DNA of 64,000 nucleotides from CAZCFB01 sp964511535 (lineage in GTDB: Bacteria; Myxococcota_A; Polyangia; GCA-2747355; CAZCFB01), in contig CAZEFW010000016.1 of NCBI GenBank assembly GCA_964511535.1, positions 17,826 through 81,825 of the forward strand, given 5' to 3'. Each line of letters begins with the position of its first letter. The stretch's first letter is position 1. This document shows, piece after piece, positions 45,481 to 54,223 of this stretch. The notes under the pieces are model-generated. The model searched no databases. It was not told where the DNA came from and saw only the letters and a program-made list of their open reading frames with translations. The position numbers and the translations under genes were made by a program.

Positions 45481-46167
45481 ATGAGACCAAAGAACTTCAT
45501 CCGCCCCCTCGTCGCCGCGGCCGCGCTGCTGGCGTTGACCCTCGCCGCCGGCGCGGCTCACGCCGAGACCGCCCTGTCGGTACGCAGCTCCAACCGCTTC
45601 GTCTCCGACCCATCGTTCGACCTGCTGTCCAGCGAGGACCTGCTGCCCCAGCTGGAGTTCAACGTGGCGTACCGGGTGCTCAGCCGCTGGCCCGGGCACC
45701 TGTGGGTGGAGGGCTCGTACTTGCTCGGCTGGCGCAAGAACAAGATCTTCGGCGGGCGCGCCCGCAGCTGGAGCTACGCCCACACGGCGCTGCTGGGGGC
45801 GCGGGTCAACTTCCCGCTGCTCTCCTGGCTGGCGCCCACGGCGCGGGTGAGCGCCGGCGTGGTGGTGGGCGGGCTCGGCATCAAGTCAGACCTGGCGGGC
45901 AGCCAGGCCGCCGAGGCGTGGACCGCCGCGTTCTGCACTCAGGCCCTGGCCGGCATCGAGTTCAAGATCCCCCGGGTGAGCGTGTTCCGCCGCGCCACCG
46001 CGGGCATCGTGGTGGAGGGCGGCTACACCTTCGCCACCGCGCTGAACTTCGACCTGGAGCCGCAGCAGGACGAAGACCTGCGGCTGATCCCCCTGACCGG
46101 AAACAGCCTCGGCTCGCTGGACCTGTCCGGGCCCATGGTGGTGGTGGGAGCGGTGGTGCAGTTCTGA
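45481..46167 (+). CDS. Small outer-membrane beta-barrel-like protein
   Basis: 228 residues from the ATG at 45481, 8 nt after a GGAGG box; an ATG at 45475 is too close to that box. Signal peptide cleaved near GAAHA-ET. The mature part alternates hydrophobic strands and turns (FNVAYRVLSRW, LWVEGSYLLGW, AHTALLGARVNF, AGIVVEGGYTFAT) and ends in VVVGAVVQF with C-terminal Phe, the signal recognised by the BAM complex. Likely an 8-10-stranded barrel. As the last gene of the operon it may anchor or display the two propeller proteins. Confidence 0.72.
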   Translation: MRPKNFIRPLVAAAALLALTLAAGAAHAETALSVRSSNRFVSDPSFDLLSSEDLLPQLEFNVAYRVLSRWPGHLWVEGSYLLGWRKNKIFGGRARSWSYAHTALLGARVNFPLLSWLAPTARVSAGVVVGGLGIKSDLAGSQAAEAWTAAFCTQALAGIEFKIPRVSVFRRATAGIVVEGGYTFATALNFDLEPQQDEDLRLIPLTGNSLGSLDLSGPMVVVGAVVQF

Positions 46168-46172
46168 GAGGC

Positions 46173-46300
46173 GAAACAAAAAACAAGAAACAAGAAACAA
46201 GGAATTAAAAATGGTGTGTGATTTCACGATCGCCATGTGCGCCACAGGTTGACGACCGGTCATTTTGAATTTGGAATTTTTTGTTCCTTGTTTCTTGTTC
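46173..46300. repeat. Heptamer tracts arranged as a large inverted repeat
   Basis: Left arm: four GAAACAA-type heptamers (46173-46200) then GGAATTAAAAATG. Right arm (46261-46300): CATTTTGAATTTGGAATTTTTT then TTGTTCC, TTGTTTC, TTGTTC, the complement of the left unit. The two arms can pair imperfectly over ~40 nt around a ~50-nt loop. It fills the gap between the barrel gene and a convergent membrane-protein gene, so it may act as a two-way terminator. Confidence 0.85.
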
Positions 46301-47810
46301 AGCGCGCCCCCGCCCGGCGCGTAAAAATGGCGCAATTCTTCGCTCCCCCCAGCCGCCGCCACTTTCTCCTCAGCTCCGTGTTGCCGCGCCCCCACCCTGG
46401 CCGCTCCAGCACCAGATCGGTTTTGGTGCTCTCCAGCACCGACGCCGCCTTGGGCGCGGCGGCCTCCACCTGCTGGCCGGCCCAGTGCACCTGCTCCGGG
46501 TACTCGCGGTTGCGCCCGTCGTAAAACACCTTCACCCCCGGGGCGGCCCAGATGACGTAGCTCGCCCACAGCCTCGGGGCGAAGACGGCCTTGCCCCGGT
46601 GGGCGTCGCGGCGCAGCTGCGCCGCGCAGGCCGCCGGGATCCGCGCGCTGTTCAGGTGGTTCTGGTAGTGCCCTGACCAGGTCAGAGTCTGGACGGACCT
46701 GGCCGGCGACAGCCCGATGGCGGCCACGAACGGCAGGTGCACCAGCGCCGCCAGGGCCAGCGCCACCATGGCGGCCAGGGCAGGGCGTCGTCGGGCCGCG
46801 GCCAGGTCCAGCGCGGCCTGCACCAGCAGCCAGGCCGGGATGATCAGCAGCCAGAGGCTGCGCTCGTGCAGCGTCGCGGCGGCGAGACACAGCAGCCCCG
46901 GGGCCACCCGTCGCATCGTGGCCAGACGCGCCGGGCTCCGCAGCAGGGCGGCGAATGCGTACAGCAGATAGGCTGCCATGAGCGCCCGCGCCAGGCCCTT
47001 GGTCAGCGGGTGCGCCGTGGCCGCCGGCAACCAGATGGGCGTGAACTCGCTGTTGACCGCCGCGTTGATCGCCGTGCCCTGCAGCAGGTAGTTGAGCACC
47101 GACGAGCCGGGCGGGTTGATCATGGGCACGCACAGCGCCAGCCCCAGCAGCAGCGCGCCTCGTCGGGTGGCGCCGCGCAGGCCCGGATCATCGGCTCCAC
47201 CCCCGCGCCAGCGCTGCAGCAGCGCCAGGCCCATGTCGATCACCAGGAAGGGCAGGAAGGTCAGCGCCTCGGCGGTGAGGTTACCCCACAGCAGCAGCAA
47301 CACCAACAGCGCCGCGGTGCGCCGCGGCGAGGCGAAGGTCTCGGCCCGGCCGAGCAGCAGGTATGCCGGCAGGAAGATGGCCATGGACAGGGTCTGGCTG
47401 GCAGGCAGGAACTTGTAGAACGCCAGCTGGAACAACAGGCACACCAGCAGGACCGCCGCGGGCCAGCCCCGGGCCCTGGCCCAGAACAGGGCCAGCCCTC
47501 CCAGCAGCCCGACGAACAGCAAGGTCACCGCCAGGCGGAAGCCGCCCCAGCCGCCGGCGCGGTGCAGCAGCGCCACCAGGATCTCGTGTCCCCACTGGTG
47601 GTTGTTCCACGGCGCGCCCTCGATGACGTAGGAGAAGGGGTCCGCTTCCACCACGCGCCCGGCCTGCAGGATCATTTCCCCGGCGCGCACCTGCCAGAAC
47701 AGGTCCCCGTTGCCCAGGGGCGCCGACGCCACATGCAGCACCGTGAGCAGCAGGTAGGTCAGGGCCACGGCGCACACCGCCGCCGCGGCCGTGCGGGCGG
47801 ACCTGCTCAC
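46299..47810 (-). CDS. Polytopic membrane protein, GT-C-like
   Basis: 503 residues with about ten TM helices. The first periplasmic loop has GNGDLFWQVRAGEMIL and EADPFSYVIEGAPWNNHQW, a pattern seen in uncharacterised GT-C-fold membrane proteins of Myxococcota and Acidobacteria. The C-terminal ~120 residues are soluble (VFYDGRNREYPEQVHWAG, TDLVLERPGWGRG). Probable glycosyltransferase, specificity unknown. Its stop lies in the right arm of the inverted heptamer repeat. It begins 10 bp after the small gene at 47821 on the same strand. Confidence 0.7.
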   Translation of the reverse strand: MSRSARTAAAAVCAVALTYLLLTVLHVASAPLGNGDLFWQVRAGEMILQAGRVVEADPFSYVIEGAPWNNHQWGHEILVALLHRAGGWGGFRLAVTLLFVGLLGGLALFWARARGWPAAVLLVCLLFQLAFYKFLPASQTLSMAIFLPAYLLLGRAETFASPRRTAALLVLLLLWGNLTAEALTFLPFLVIDMGLALLQRWRGGGADDPGLRGATRRGALLLGLALCVPMINPPGSSVLNYLLQGTAINAAVNSEFTPIWLPAATAHPLTKGLARALMAAYLLYAFAALLRSPARLATMRRVAPGLLCLAAATLHERSLWLLIIPAWLLVQAALDLAAARRRPALAAMVALALAALVHLPFVAAIGLSPARSVQTLTWSGHYQNHLNSARIPAACAAQLRRDAHRGKAVFAPRLWASYVIWAAPGVKVFYDGRNREYPEQVHWAGQQVEAAAPKAASVLESTKTDLVLERPGWGRGNTELRRKWRRLGGAKNCAIFTRRAGAR

Positions 47811-47820
47811 GGGGCGCTCC

Positions 47821-48234
47821 TCACCCGAGCCTGCGCCGCAGCAGATCCACCACCAGGTCCCGCACCTCCGCTGGCAGCCCCTCGCACTGGACCTCCAGCC
47901 CGGTCACGCCGGCCTGGCTCTCCTCGCAGGTCACCATCACCGAGCGGTCATCCCCGGCGGCCCGGGCCGAGAAGCTGGCGCCAGCGGAGGTGCCGTCCCG
48001 CGGGTTTATATTGATGTTCCAGCAATGGACGTCGATGCGGAATATGCCATCGTCGAACCACCGCTGATAGTTGGTCCCCCGGGGCCAGCCTGTCTCCCCC
48101 GGGCTGTGATCCTGCTCCGTGAACGCCACCTCGGCCGGCGCCTCCCGGCCCACCAGCAGGTAGTACAGTTCGGGGACCATGCGCTCGAACGCCTGCGCGA
48201 GCGTTGACGGCGCGGTGGGCGGGATTTTCAGCAT
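47821..48234 (-). CDS. Small soluble protein, unknown
   Basis: 137 residues from the ATG at 48234. No signal peptide or TM helix. Contains LPAEVRDLVVDLLRRRLG at the end, WFDDGIFRIDVHCWNINI in the middle and MVPELYYLLVGRE near the start, suggesting one alpha/beta domain. Not recognised. It is transcribed first in a two-gene unit with the GT-C-like gene and shares a divergent, heptamer-bearing promoter gap with the gene at 48334. Confidence 0.65.
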   Translation of the reverse strand: MLKIPPTAPSTLAQAFERMVPELYYLLVGREAPAEVAFTEQDHSPGETGWPRGTNYQRWFDDGIFRIDVHCWNININPRDGTSAGASFSARAAGDDRSVMVTCEESQAGVTGLEVQCEGLPAEVRDLVVDLLRRRLG

Positions 48235-48249
48235 GGGTCCTAAGATACT

Positions 48250-48277
48250 ACCGACCACCGACCACTGACCACCGACT
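48250..48277. repeat. Tandem heptamer tract (ACCGACC, 4 units)
   Basis: Units ACCGACC, ACCGACC, ACTGACC, ACCGACT in the 99-bp divergent gap between the small gene ending at 48234 and the GT-C gene starting at 48334. Confidence 0.9.
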
Positions 48278-48333
48278 CCCCGCTGCCAACGCCTATTGCC
48301 CCATCGCGCGCGATGCCAGTAGATTAACCGGCC

Positions 48334-49998
48334 ATGGAGCGGCACTACAGATGGGTGTCGGTACTGGCGCTGGCACTGTGCGCCGCGGGCCTGGTGTATC
48401 ACGCGCTCCAGTACCCGTTCATCTCGGACGACGGGTACATCTCTTTCCGCTACGCCCACAACCTGGCGTACCACGGCGAGCTCTCCTTCAACCTGGGCGA
48501 CCGGGTGGAGGGGTACACCAACTTCCTGTTCACCGTGCTGCTGGCGGGTTTGCTCAAGCTGGGCGTGCGCCCGGACGCGGCCAGCCGCATCCTCGGGACG
48601 ATCTTCGCCATCGGCACCCTGGTCCTGGTGCACCTGCTGACGCGCCTGTACCGCGGCGGCCGCCCCACCGGCTGGGACTTCCTGGCGCCGGCGCTGCTGG
48701 CGGCCAGCGGCACCTTCGCGGTGTGGTGCGCGGGCGGCCTGGAGACCCAGATGTTCGCCCTGCTCACGCTGCTCGGGGCGTACCTGTACATCGGCGAGCA
48801 CCGGGGAAGGTTCCGCTGGCGCCTGTCGGGGCTGGTGTTCGCCCTGGCCGCCATGACCCGCCCCGAGGGGCTGCTGCTCATGGGGCTCACCGGCCTGCAC
48901 TGGGTGGGCGCCACCGTCATCGGGCAGCGCCGGCTGCTGCCCCGCCGCGGCGATGTGGCCTGGGTGCTCGGCTTCCTGCTGCCCTTCGGGCTGTTCTTCG
49001 CCTGGCGCTACAGCTACTACGGCTGGCCCTTCCCCAACACCTACTACATCAAGGCCGGCGACGGCGCCTCGGCCAGCGTCACCAAGTGGGGCCTGCCTTA
49101 CCTGTGGGACTTCATCAAGGACAACCGGCTCTACGTGCTGCCGGCGCTGGTGCCGCTGTTCTGGCCCCGGTCATGCCGGCACAGCGGGGAGGACAACGGC
49201 GTGGGCCCGCGCTTCTTCTGGTCCTACGTGGGCCTGATCACCGTCAGCTACTGCGCCTACGTCACCTCGGTGGGCGGCGACTTCATGGCGATGGGTCGCT
49301 TCTTCCTGCCGGTGCTGCCCTTCGTGATGCTCTTCGTCCAGGAGGGCCTGCGCGAAGCCATGGAGCGCCCACGGGGCGGCAGGGCGCCGGACCAGTGGCG
49401 GCCGATCCCCGCCCTGGTGGTCGGCGCGCTGCTGGTGGCGGCGGTGGGCTACAACAGCAAGCTGCTGCACACCGACCAGCAGAAGCTCGGCTACTACCGC
49501 TGGGGCCTCGACACGGTGGGCTACCTGCGCAAGTTCGCCGACGACCGGATCCTGATCGGCACCTGGCTGCGGCACAACGTCCCGAAGGACACCTACCTCG
49601 CCGTGGGCGGCGCCGGAGCCATCGTCTACGCCAGCCGGCTCAAGTCCCTGGACACCTACGGGCTGAACGACGCGTACATCGCCCACGAGACCCCCAAGAC
49701 CGGCGACCGCCCGGGCCACGGCAAGACCGCCCCGCTGGACTACCTGCTGGAGCAGAAGCCGGACCTGATGTGCCACGAGGCCAAGCACTTCGACTGGCCC
49801 TACCGGCCCAACCCCGACGAGGAGCGCATGTGGCGCGACCGGGGCTACCACTGGGTCTGCATCAAGCCCAACCGCATCGACCCGGACCTCTTCCCGCCGG
49901 AGCTGCCCCGGGGCTACACCATGAGGCCGTCGCACTACTGCTGCCTCAAGCGCGTCGACCGCGCCATCGGCCCGTGGCCGGCGCTGGTGGAGGGGTAG
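48334..49998 (+). CDS. GT-C glycosyltransferase (AftB/GT39-like)
   Basis: 554 residues, about nine TM helices followed by a soluble C-terminal ~150 residues. The first loop has FISDDGYISFRYAHNL and FNLGDRVEGYTNFLF; the DD plus RVEGYTNF pattern is typical of bacterial GT-C proteins related to mycobacterial AftB and to GT39. YYGWPFPNTYYIKAG is another family block. These enzymes use polyprenyl-phosphate sugars in the periplasm. First of three rightward coupled genes (4-bp gap, then a 4-bp overlap). Confidence 0.8.
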   Translation: MERHYRWVSVLALALCAAGLVYHALQYPFISDDGYISFRYAHNLAYHGELSFNLGDRVEGYTNFLFTVLLAGLLKLGVRPDAASRILGTIFAIGTLVLVHLLTRLYRGGRPTGWDFLAPALLAASGTFAVWCAGGLETQMFALLTLLGAYLYIGEHRGRFRWRLSGLVFALAAMTRPEGLLLMGLTGLHWVGATVIGQRRLLPRRGDVAWVLGFLLPFGLFFAWRYSYYGWPFPNTYYIKAGDGASASVTKWGLPYLWDFIKDNRLYVLPALVPLFWPRSCRHSGEDNGVGPRFFWSYVGLITVSYCAYVTSVGGDFMAMGRFFLPVLPFVMLFVQEGLREAMERPRGGRAPDQWRPIPALVVGALLVAAVGYNSKLLHTDQQKLGYYRWGLDTVGYLRKFADDRILIGTWLRHNVPKDTYLAVGGAGAIVYASRLKSLDTYGLNDAYIAHETPKTGDRPGHGKTAPLDYLLEQKPDLMCHEAKHFDWPYRPNPDEERMWRDRGYHWVCIKPNRIDPDLFPPELPRGYTMRPSHYCCLKRVDRAIGPWPALVEG

Positions 49999-50002
49999 CG
50001 GC

Positions 50003-52012
50003 GTGAGCGTCAACGCACAGCAGGACCCCAACGCGCGCCGCGCTCCGCCGGCCTGGGTCTCCATCGGCGCCCTGGTGGGCGCTGCCGCCGGGCTGTACCA
50101 CCTGGGCCTGCTGTACTACATCTTCCTCGGCAGGCTGACCTACCCGCTGGACGTGGAGTGGATGGAGGGCGGCATGCTGTGCCACGCCCTGCGGCTGATG
50201 GAGGGCAAGGCGCTGTACGCCCCCCCGTCGGCGGAGTTCATCTCCTACCTGTACACGCCGATGTACGCGGTGGTGCTGGCTGCCCTGGGCAAGGTCGTGG
50301 GGCTCTCCTACACCCTCGGGCGGGCGGTCTCCATCCTCGCCTTCACGGGCGTGCTGGCGCTGCTCTTCAGGGCCATCCAGCGCCAGACCGGCGGGGGATG
50401 GCGCGGCGCCCTGTGGGGGCTGTGCGGCGCGGGCGTGGCCGCGTCGTCGTTCCAGCACACCTACGGCTGGTTCGACCTGGTGCGCAACGACTCGCTCTAC
50501 CTGCTGCTGGTCACCGCCTTCCTCTACCTGCTCATCTTCCACGCCCGGCGCAGCTGGCCCGCCCTGGCGCTGGCCGGGGTGCTGGCCGGCGTGGCGTTTT
50601 TGACCAAGCAGACCGCGTCCATGTTCATCATCTTCAGCGGGGCGGCGTTCCTGTTCGTCAACTGGCGCCGGCTGCCGGTCTACGTGGCCATCGTGGGGGT
50701 GGTGGCAGGGGGCACCGTGCTGATCTGGAACCACACCTCCGACGGCTGGTTCTGGAAGTACATCTACGAGATGCACCAGGGCCACGACTTCTACTGGGAC
50801 CGGATCTGGCCGGTGACCGAGAAGAAGCTGCTGGAGTTCTTCCCGGTGGTGGGGGCGGTGCTCGGCGTCTGGCTGCTGGCCGCGCCGGTGACCTGGGGCC
50901 TACGCCGGCGCGTGCCGGGGCGCACCCTGTACTGGTTCATGGTGGCCCTGTGCGGCGTGGGTATCTCGGCGGTGGGATACGCCACCCAGTGGGCGTCGTT
51001 CAACGCGTTCATCCCGGGGCTGCTGTTCCCCGGCGCCTTCGCCGCGCTGGCCGCCGGCGATCTGACGCGGGCGGTGGCGGGGCAGGAGCGGCGCCTGTGG
51101 CGCTCCATCCTGGCGTGCCTCACCGGGCTGGTCCTGGGCGGCGCGCTGGCCGGGCAGCTGTACTGGCAACGTTACGAGGCCGAGGACCACCTGCCCGACG
51201 AGCGGGACCGCAAGACCGGCGCCGAGCTGCTCCAGCGGCTGTCGCGCATTCAGGGCGAGATCCTGATGCCGTACCACCCGTTCTATCCCTACCTGGTGGG
51301 CAAGCGGCCCTCCTACCCCCAGATGGGGATCAACGACGTGACCCGGGCCGGGTTCAGCTTCCCCCAGGACATCATCGACCGGGTTGACCGGCGCGCATAC
51401 GCCGCGGTGATCCTCGACAACCCGCCCGCCGGCCGCTACGACTTCGTGCTCGGCCAGTACAAGCTGGGCCACTACTTCCCGTGGAAGTCGGTGCCGCGGC
51501 CCATCACCGGCTACAAGGTCAAGCCGACCTACCTCTACGTGCCCCGGGGCAGGGAGCCGGCGCCGCAGGGGACCCGCCGCGTGTTCGACTTCGAGGCGTC
51601 CAACTTCAAGGGATGGACCGTTGAGGGCGAGGCGTTCTCCAACCAGCCCGCCGCCGGCCCGGTGTGGGGCCAGGGGCCGGTGGGGCCTTACGAGGGGGAG
51701 CGGCTGGCCAACTCATTTCACGGCGGGGACACCGCACAGGGCAGGCTGCTGTCGCCGCCCTTCCTGGTGGACCGGCCTTTCATCAGCTACCGCATCGGCG
51801 GGGGCAACCAGCAGGGCGCCCTGGACATGCTGCTCAAGGTGGACGGCAAAGTGATCCATCGTGACAGCGGCACCAACTCGGATATCATGCAGCAGCGTCG
51901 AGTGGATGTGCGGGCGCACCGCGGAAAACAGATGGTGCTCGAGCTGTCGGATCGCGCCACGGGGCCGTGGGGGCACCTGCTCTTTGACGAGCTGAGGCTG
52001 GAGGACAAGTGA
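50003..52012 (+). CDS. GT-C-like membrane protein with C-terminal beta-sandwich
   Basis: 669 residues from the GTG at 50003 (GGAGGGG box 7 nt upstream). About eleven TM helices with an acidic first loop (DVEWMEGGMLCHALRL) as in GT39/ArnT-type transferases, then from about residue 525 a ~140-residue beta-rich domain (VFDFEASNFKGWTVEGEAF, LLSPPFLVDRPFISYRIGG, LLFDELRLED) resembling jelly-roll carbohydrate-binding modules. Sits between two other GT-C genes; overlaps the next by 4 bp (GTGA). Confidence 0.78.
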   Translation: MSVNAQQDPNARRAPPAWVSIGALVGAAAGLYHLGLLYYIFLGRLTYPLDVEWMEGGMLCHALRLMEGKALYAPPSAEFISYLYTPMYAVVLAALGKVVGLSYTLGRAVSILAFTGVLALLFRAIQRQTGGGWRGALWGLCGAGVAASSFQHTYGWFDLVRNDSLYLLLVTAFLYLLIFHARRSWPALALAGVLAGVAFLTKQTASMFIIFSGAAFLFVNWRRLPVYVAIVGVVAGGTVLIWNHTSDGWFWKYIYEMHQGHDFYWDRIWPVTEKKLLEFFPVVGAVLGVWLLAAPVTWGLRRRVPGRTLYWFMVALCGVGISAVGYATQWASFNAFIPGLLFPGAFAALAAGDLTRAVAGQERRLWRSILACLTGLVLGGALAGQLYWQRYEAEDHLPDERDRKTGAELLQRLSRIQGEILMPYHPFYPYLVGKRPSYPQMGINDVTRAGFSFPQDIIDRVDRRAYAAVILDNPPAGRYDFVLGQYKLGHYFPWKSVPRPITGYKVKPTYLYVPRGREPAPQGTRRVFDFEASNFKGWTVEGEAFSNQPAAGPVWGQGPVGPYEGERLANSFHGGDTAQGRLLSPPFLVDRPFISYRIGGGNQQGALDMLLKVDGKVIHRDSGTNSDIMQQRRVDVRAHRGKQMVLELSDRATGPWGHLLFDELRLEDK

Positions 52013-54201
52013 CCGGGCAGGAGGAGCACCGAGGCGCCAGCCGGCGCCGGTTCTGGGCCAGGCCGGGGTTCTGGATAAACCTGGCGGTGGTGGCGGTGTT
52101 CTTCGCCGGCGCCGCGGGGATCCAGCGCTGGCGCGCAGCGCAGTTCGAGGGGTGGGGCCTCTCCGCGGTGTACTACGAGGGGAGCGACTTCTCGGGCAAG
52201 GTGTGGCGCCGCGGCGTGGAGCCGTTCATCGACTACTCGGACAAGACCGACGCGCACTTCAAGAAGGGGGTCTTCTCGGTGGAGTGGAGCGGCAGCATCT
52301 TCCTGCCCCGGACCGGCCGCTACAGCTTCGCCACCGAGTCGGACGACGGCTCCTGGGTGGAGCTGGACGGGCGGGTGATCGTGGATAACGGCGGCACCCA
52401 CGGCCCCCGCAAGCGCGAGACCGCGCACATGCTTCAGGCGGGGCTGTACAGCTTCAAGGTGCGCTACTTCCAGGCGGGCGTTGGCGCCAAGATGCGCCTG
52501 TTCTGGAGCCCGGCGGGGCGCCGGGGGGGCCCGGAGTACATCCCGCCCACGCTGCTCTTTCCGGTCTCGCCGAGCCAGGCGGACCACAACAAGGCCTCGC
52601 CCATCCCGCCGCGCGACTGGCCCGCGCTGCTGATGCTGATCCTGCTGGCCACCGCCGCCGCGCTGCTGCTGCTGCGCGGGCCGCTGAGGCGGGGCGCGGC
52701 AGCCGTCTTCGGCACGCGGCAGGGGCGCATCGACCTGGTGGTGTTCCTGCTGCTGTTCGTGGGCGCCCTGTCGGTGCGCGCCTGGGACCTGCACGAGGCC
52801 GGGCGCACCTGGGACGAGGATGTCTACTGGGCCGCGGGCCGCAACTATGTGCAGAACCTGCTGGCCGCAGACTGGCGGGCCGAGTCGTGGCAGTGGAACA
52901 ACGAGCACCCCGGGCTGGGCAAGTGGCTCTACGGCCCCGGCACCCTGGTCACCGAGGCGTTCACCGCCGCGCGCATGATCAGCGCCCTGGTGGGGGCCCT
53001 GACCTGCGCGCTGCTCTTTCTGGCAGGGAGGGACCTGATCAGCCGCCGGGTCGGCATCATCGGGGCCTGCCTGGCGGCGGTGATGCCCCACATCATCGCG
53101 CACCACAAGATCATCGGCCTGGAGACGCCCACCGGGCTGCTCTACCTGCTCACCATCTGGTTCTTCTTCCGCGGGCTGCGGCGGGAGGGCAACTCCGGCT
53201 ACCATGTGGCCGCGGCCCTGAGCGCCGGGCTGCTGGTGGCCACCCGGGTGAGCAACATCTCGGTGGTGGTGGTGCTGCTGTTCCTGTACCTCGGGGTCAA
53301 CATGCGCGGCATCCTGCGGCGCGGCCGCTTCCCGATGCCGGTCACCCTCGGGCTAGCGCCCGCAGTGGCGCTGATCTCCTTCTTCCTTGTCTGGCCTTAC
53401 CTGTGGGAGAACCCGATGATGCACCTGGGCGAGATGCTGGTGCACTGGGAGCCGGACAAGTACCTCGAGTGGTTCTTCGGCAAGAAGCAGAAGCCGACCT
53501 GGTACTACTTCCCGCTCTACTTCTCGGTGACCACCCCCGTGGCGGTGCTGGCAGCGTGGTTCGTCTCCCTGGCGCGCATCGGCGTCATCCGCGACCGGGG
53601 CCACCTGACCCTGCTGCTCTGGTACCTGGCGCCGTTCATCGTGATGTTCTCGCCCCTGGCCCGGGACGGCGTGCGTTACCTGCTGCCGTCGCTGCTTGCG
53701 ACCTGCCTCATGGCCGCCGCGGGCCTGGACTGGCTGGCGGCGGGCGTGGCGCGGGTGGCGCGCAAGCAGGGGGCGCGCACCGCGGTGGCGGCCTTCGGCG
53801 GCGCGGGCCTGACCCTCTACATGTTCTACTGCGGCAGCACCGTGCACCCTTACTACCTCGACTACTACAACGAGGCCTCGGGCGGCCCGGCGCGCGTCGC
53901 CAGGAACCACACCTTCGAGATCGGCTGGTGGGGCGAGGGGATCAAGGAGGCGTGCGACTACATCGGCCGCGTGGCGCCCGAGGGCGCCAGGGTTTGGGGC
54001 TACGTGCACCCGACCCATGTCATCGCCCTGCGCGATGATCTCAAGCGCGTGGACGGCCCGGGGGAGGCCGACTACGTCATGTTCAACGACCTGTTCAACA
54101 CCCGGCCCGAGATGCCCGAACACCATGTCGTTCACGTGGTGCGAGCAGCGGGCGCGCCGCTGGTCTGGATCTATCAGCGGAACGACCGCCGGGGCCGATA
54201 G
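52009..54201 (+). CDS. PA14-domain GT39-like membrane glycosyltransferase
   Basis: 730 residues from the GTG at 52009. One TM helix (about 22-42), then a PA14 beta-barrel (about 50-175: GSIFLPRTGRYSFATESDDG, VELDGRVIVDNGG), then a PMT/GT39-like polytopic region (about 200-590) with TWDEDVYWAAGRNYV and WNNEHPGLGKWL carrying the acidic loop motif, and a short soluble tail. PA14 domains bind glycans. Fusion to a GT-C enzyme suggests glycan recognition during surface polymer or protein glycosylation. Third of the coupled GT-C genes. Confidence 0.82.
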   Translation: MTGQEEHRGASRRRFWARPGFWINLAVVAVFFAGAAGIQRWRAAQFEGWGLSAVYYEGSDFSGKVWRRGVEPFIDYSDKTDAHFKKGVFSVEWSGSIFLPRTGRYSFATESDDGSWVELDGRVIVDNGGTHGPRKRETAHMLQAGLYSFKVRYFQAGVGAKMRLFWSPAGRRGGPEYIPPTLLFPVSPSQADHNKASPIPPRDWPALLMLILLATAAALLLLRGPLRRGAAAVFGTRQGRIDLVVFLLLFVGALSVRAWDLHEAGRTWDEDVYWAAGRNYVQNLLAADWRAESWQWNNEHPGLGKWLYGPGTLVTEAFTAARMISALVGALTCALLFLAGRDLISRRVGIIGACLAAVMPHIIAHHKIIGLETPTGLLYLLTIWFFFRGLRREGNSGYHVAAALSAGLLVATRVSNISVVVVLLFLYLGVNMRGILRRGRFPMPVTLGLAPAVALISFFLVWPYLWENPMMHLGEMLVHWEPDKYLEWFFGKKQKPTWYYFPLYFSVTTPVAVLAAWFVSLARIGVIRDRGHLTLLLWYLAPFIVMFSPLARDGVRYLLPSLLATCLMAAAGLDWLAAGVARVARKQGARTAVAAFGGAGLTLYMFYCGSTVHPYYLDYYNEASGGPARVARNHTFEIGWWGEGIKEACDYIGRVAPEGARVWGYVHPTHVIALRDDLKRVDGPGEADYVMFNDLFNTRPEMPEHHVVHVVRAAGAPLVWIYQRNDRRGR

Positions 54202-54223
54202 CACCTGCAAGGAGCCCAAGACC

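Noticed and set aside
48285..48305. TGCCAA...TTGC upstream of the gene at 48334
   Set aside because: The essential GG of the -24 element is missing and the spacer is 6 rather than 5.
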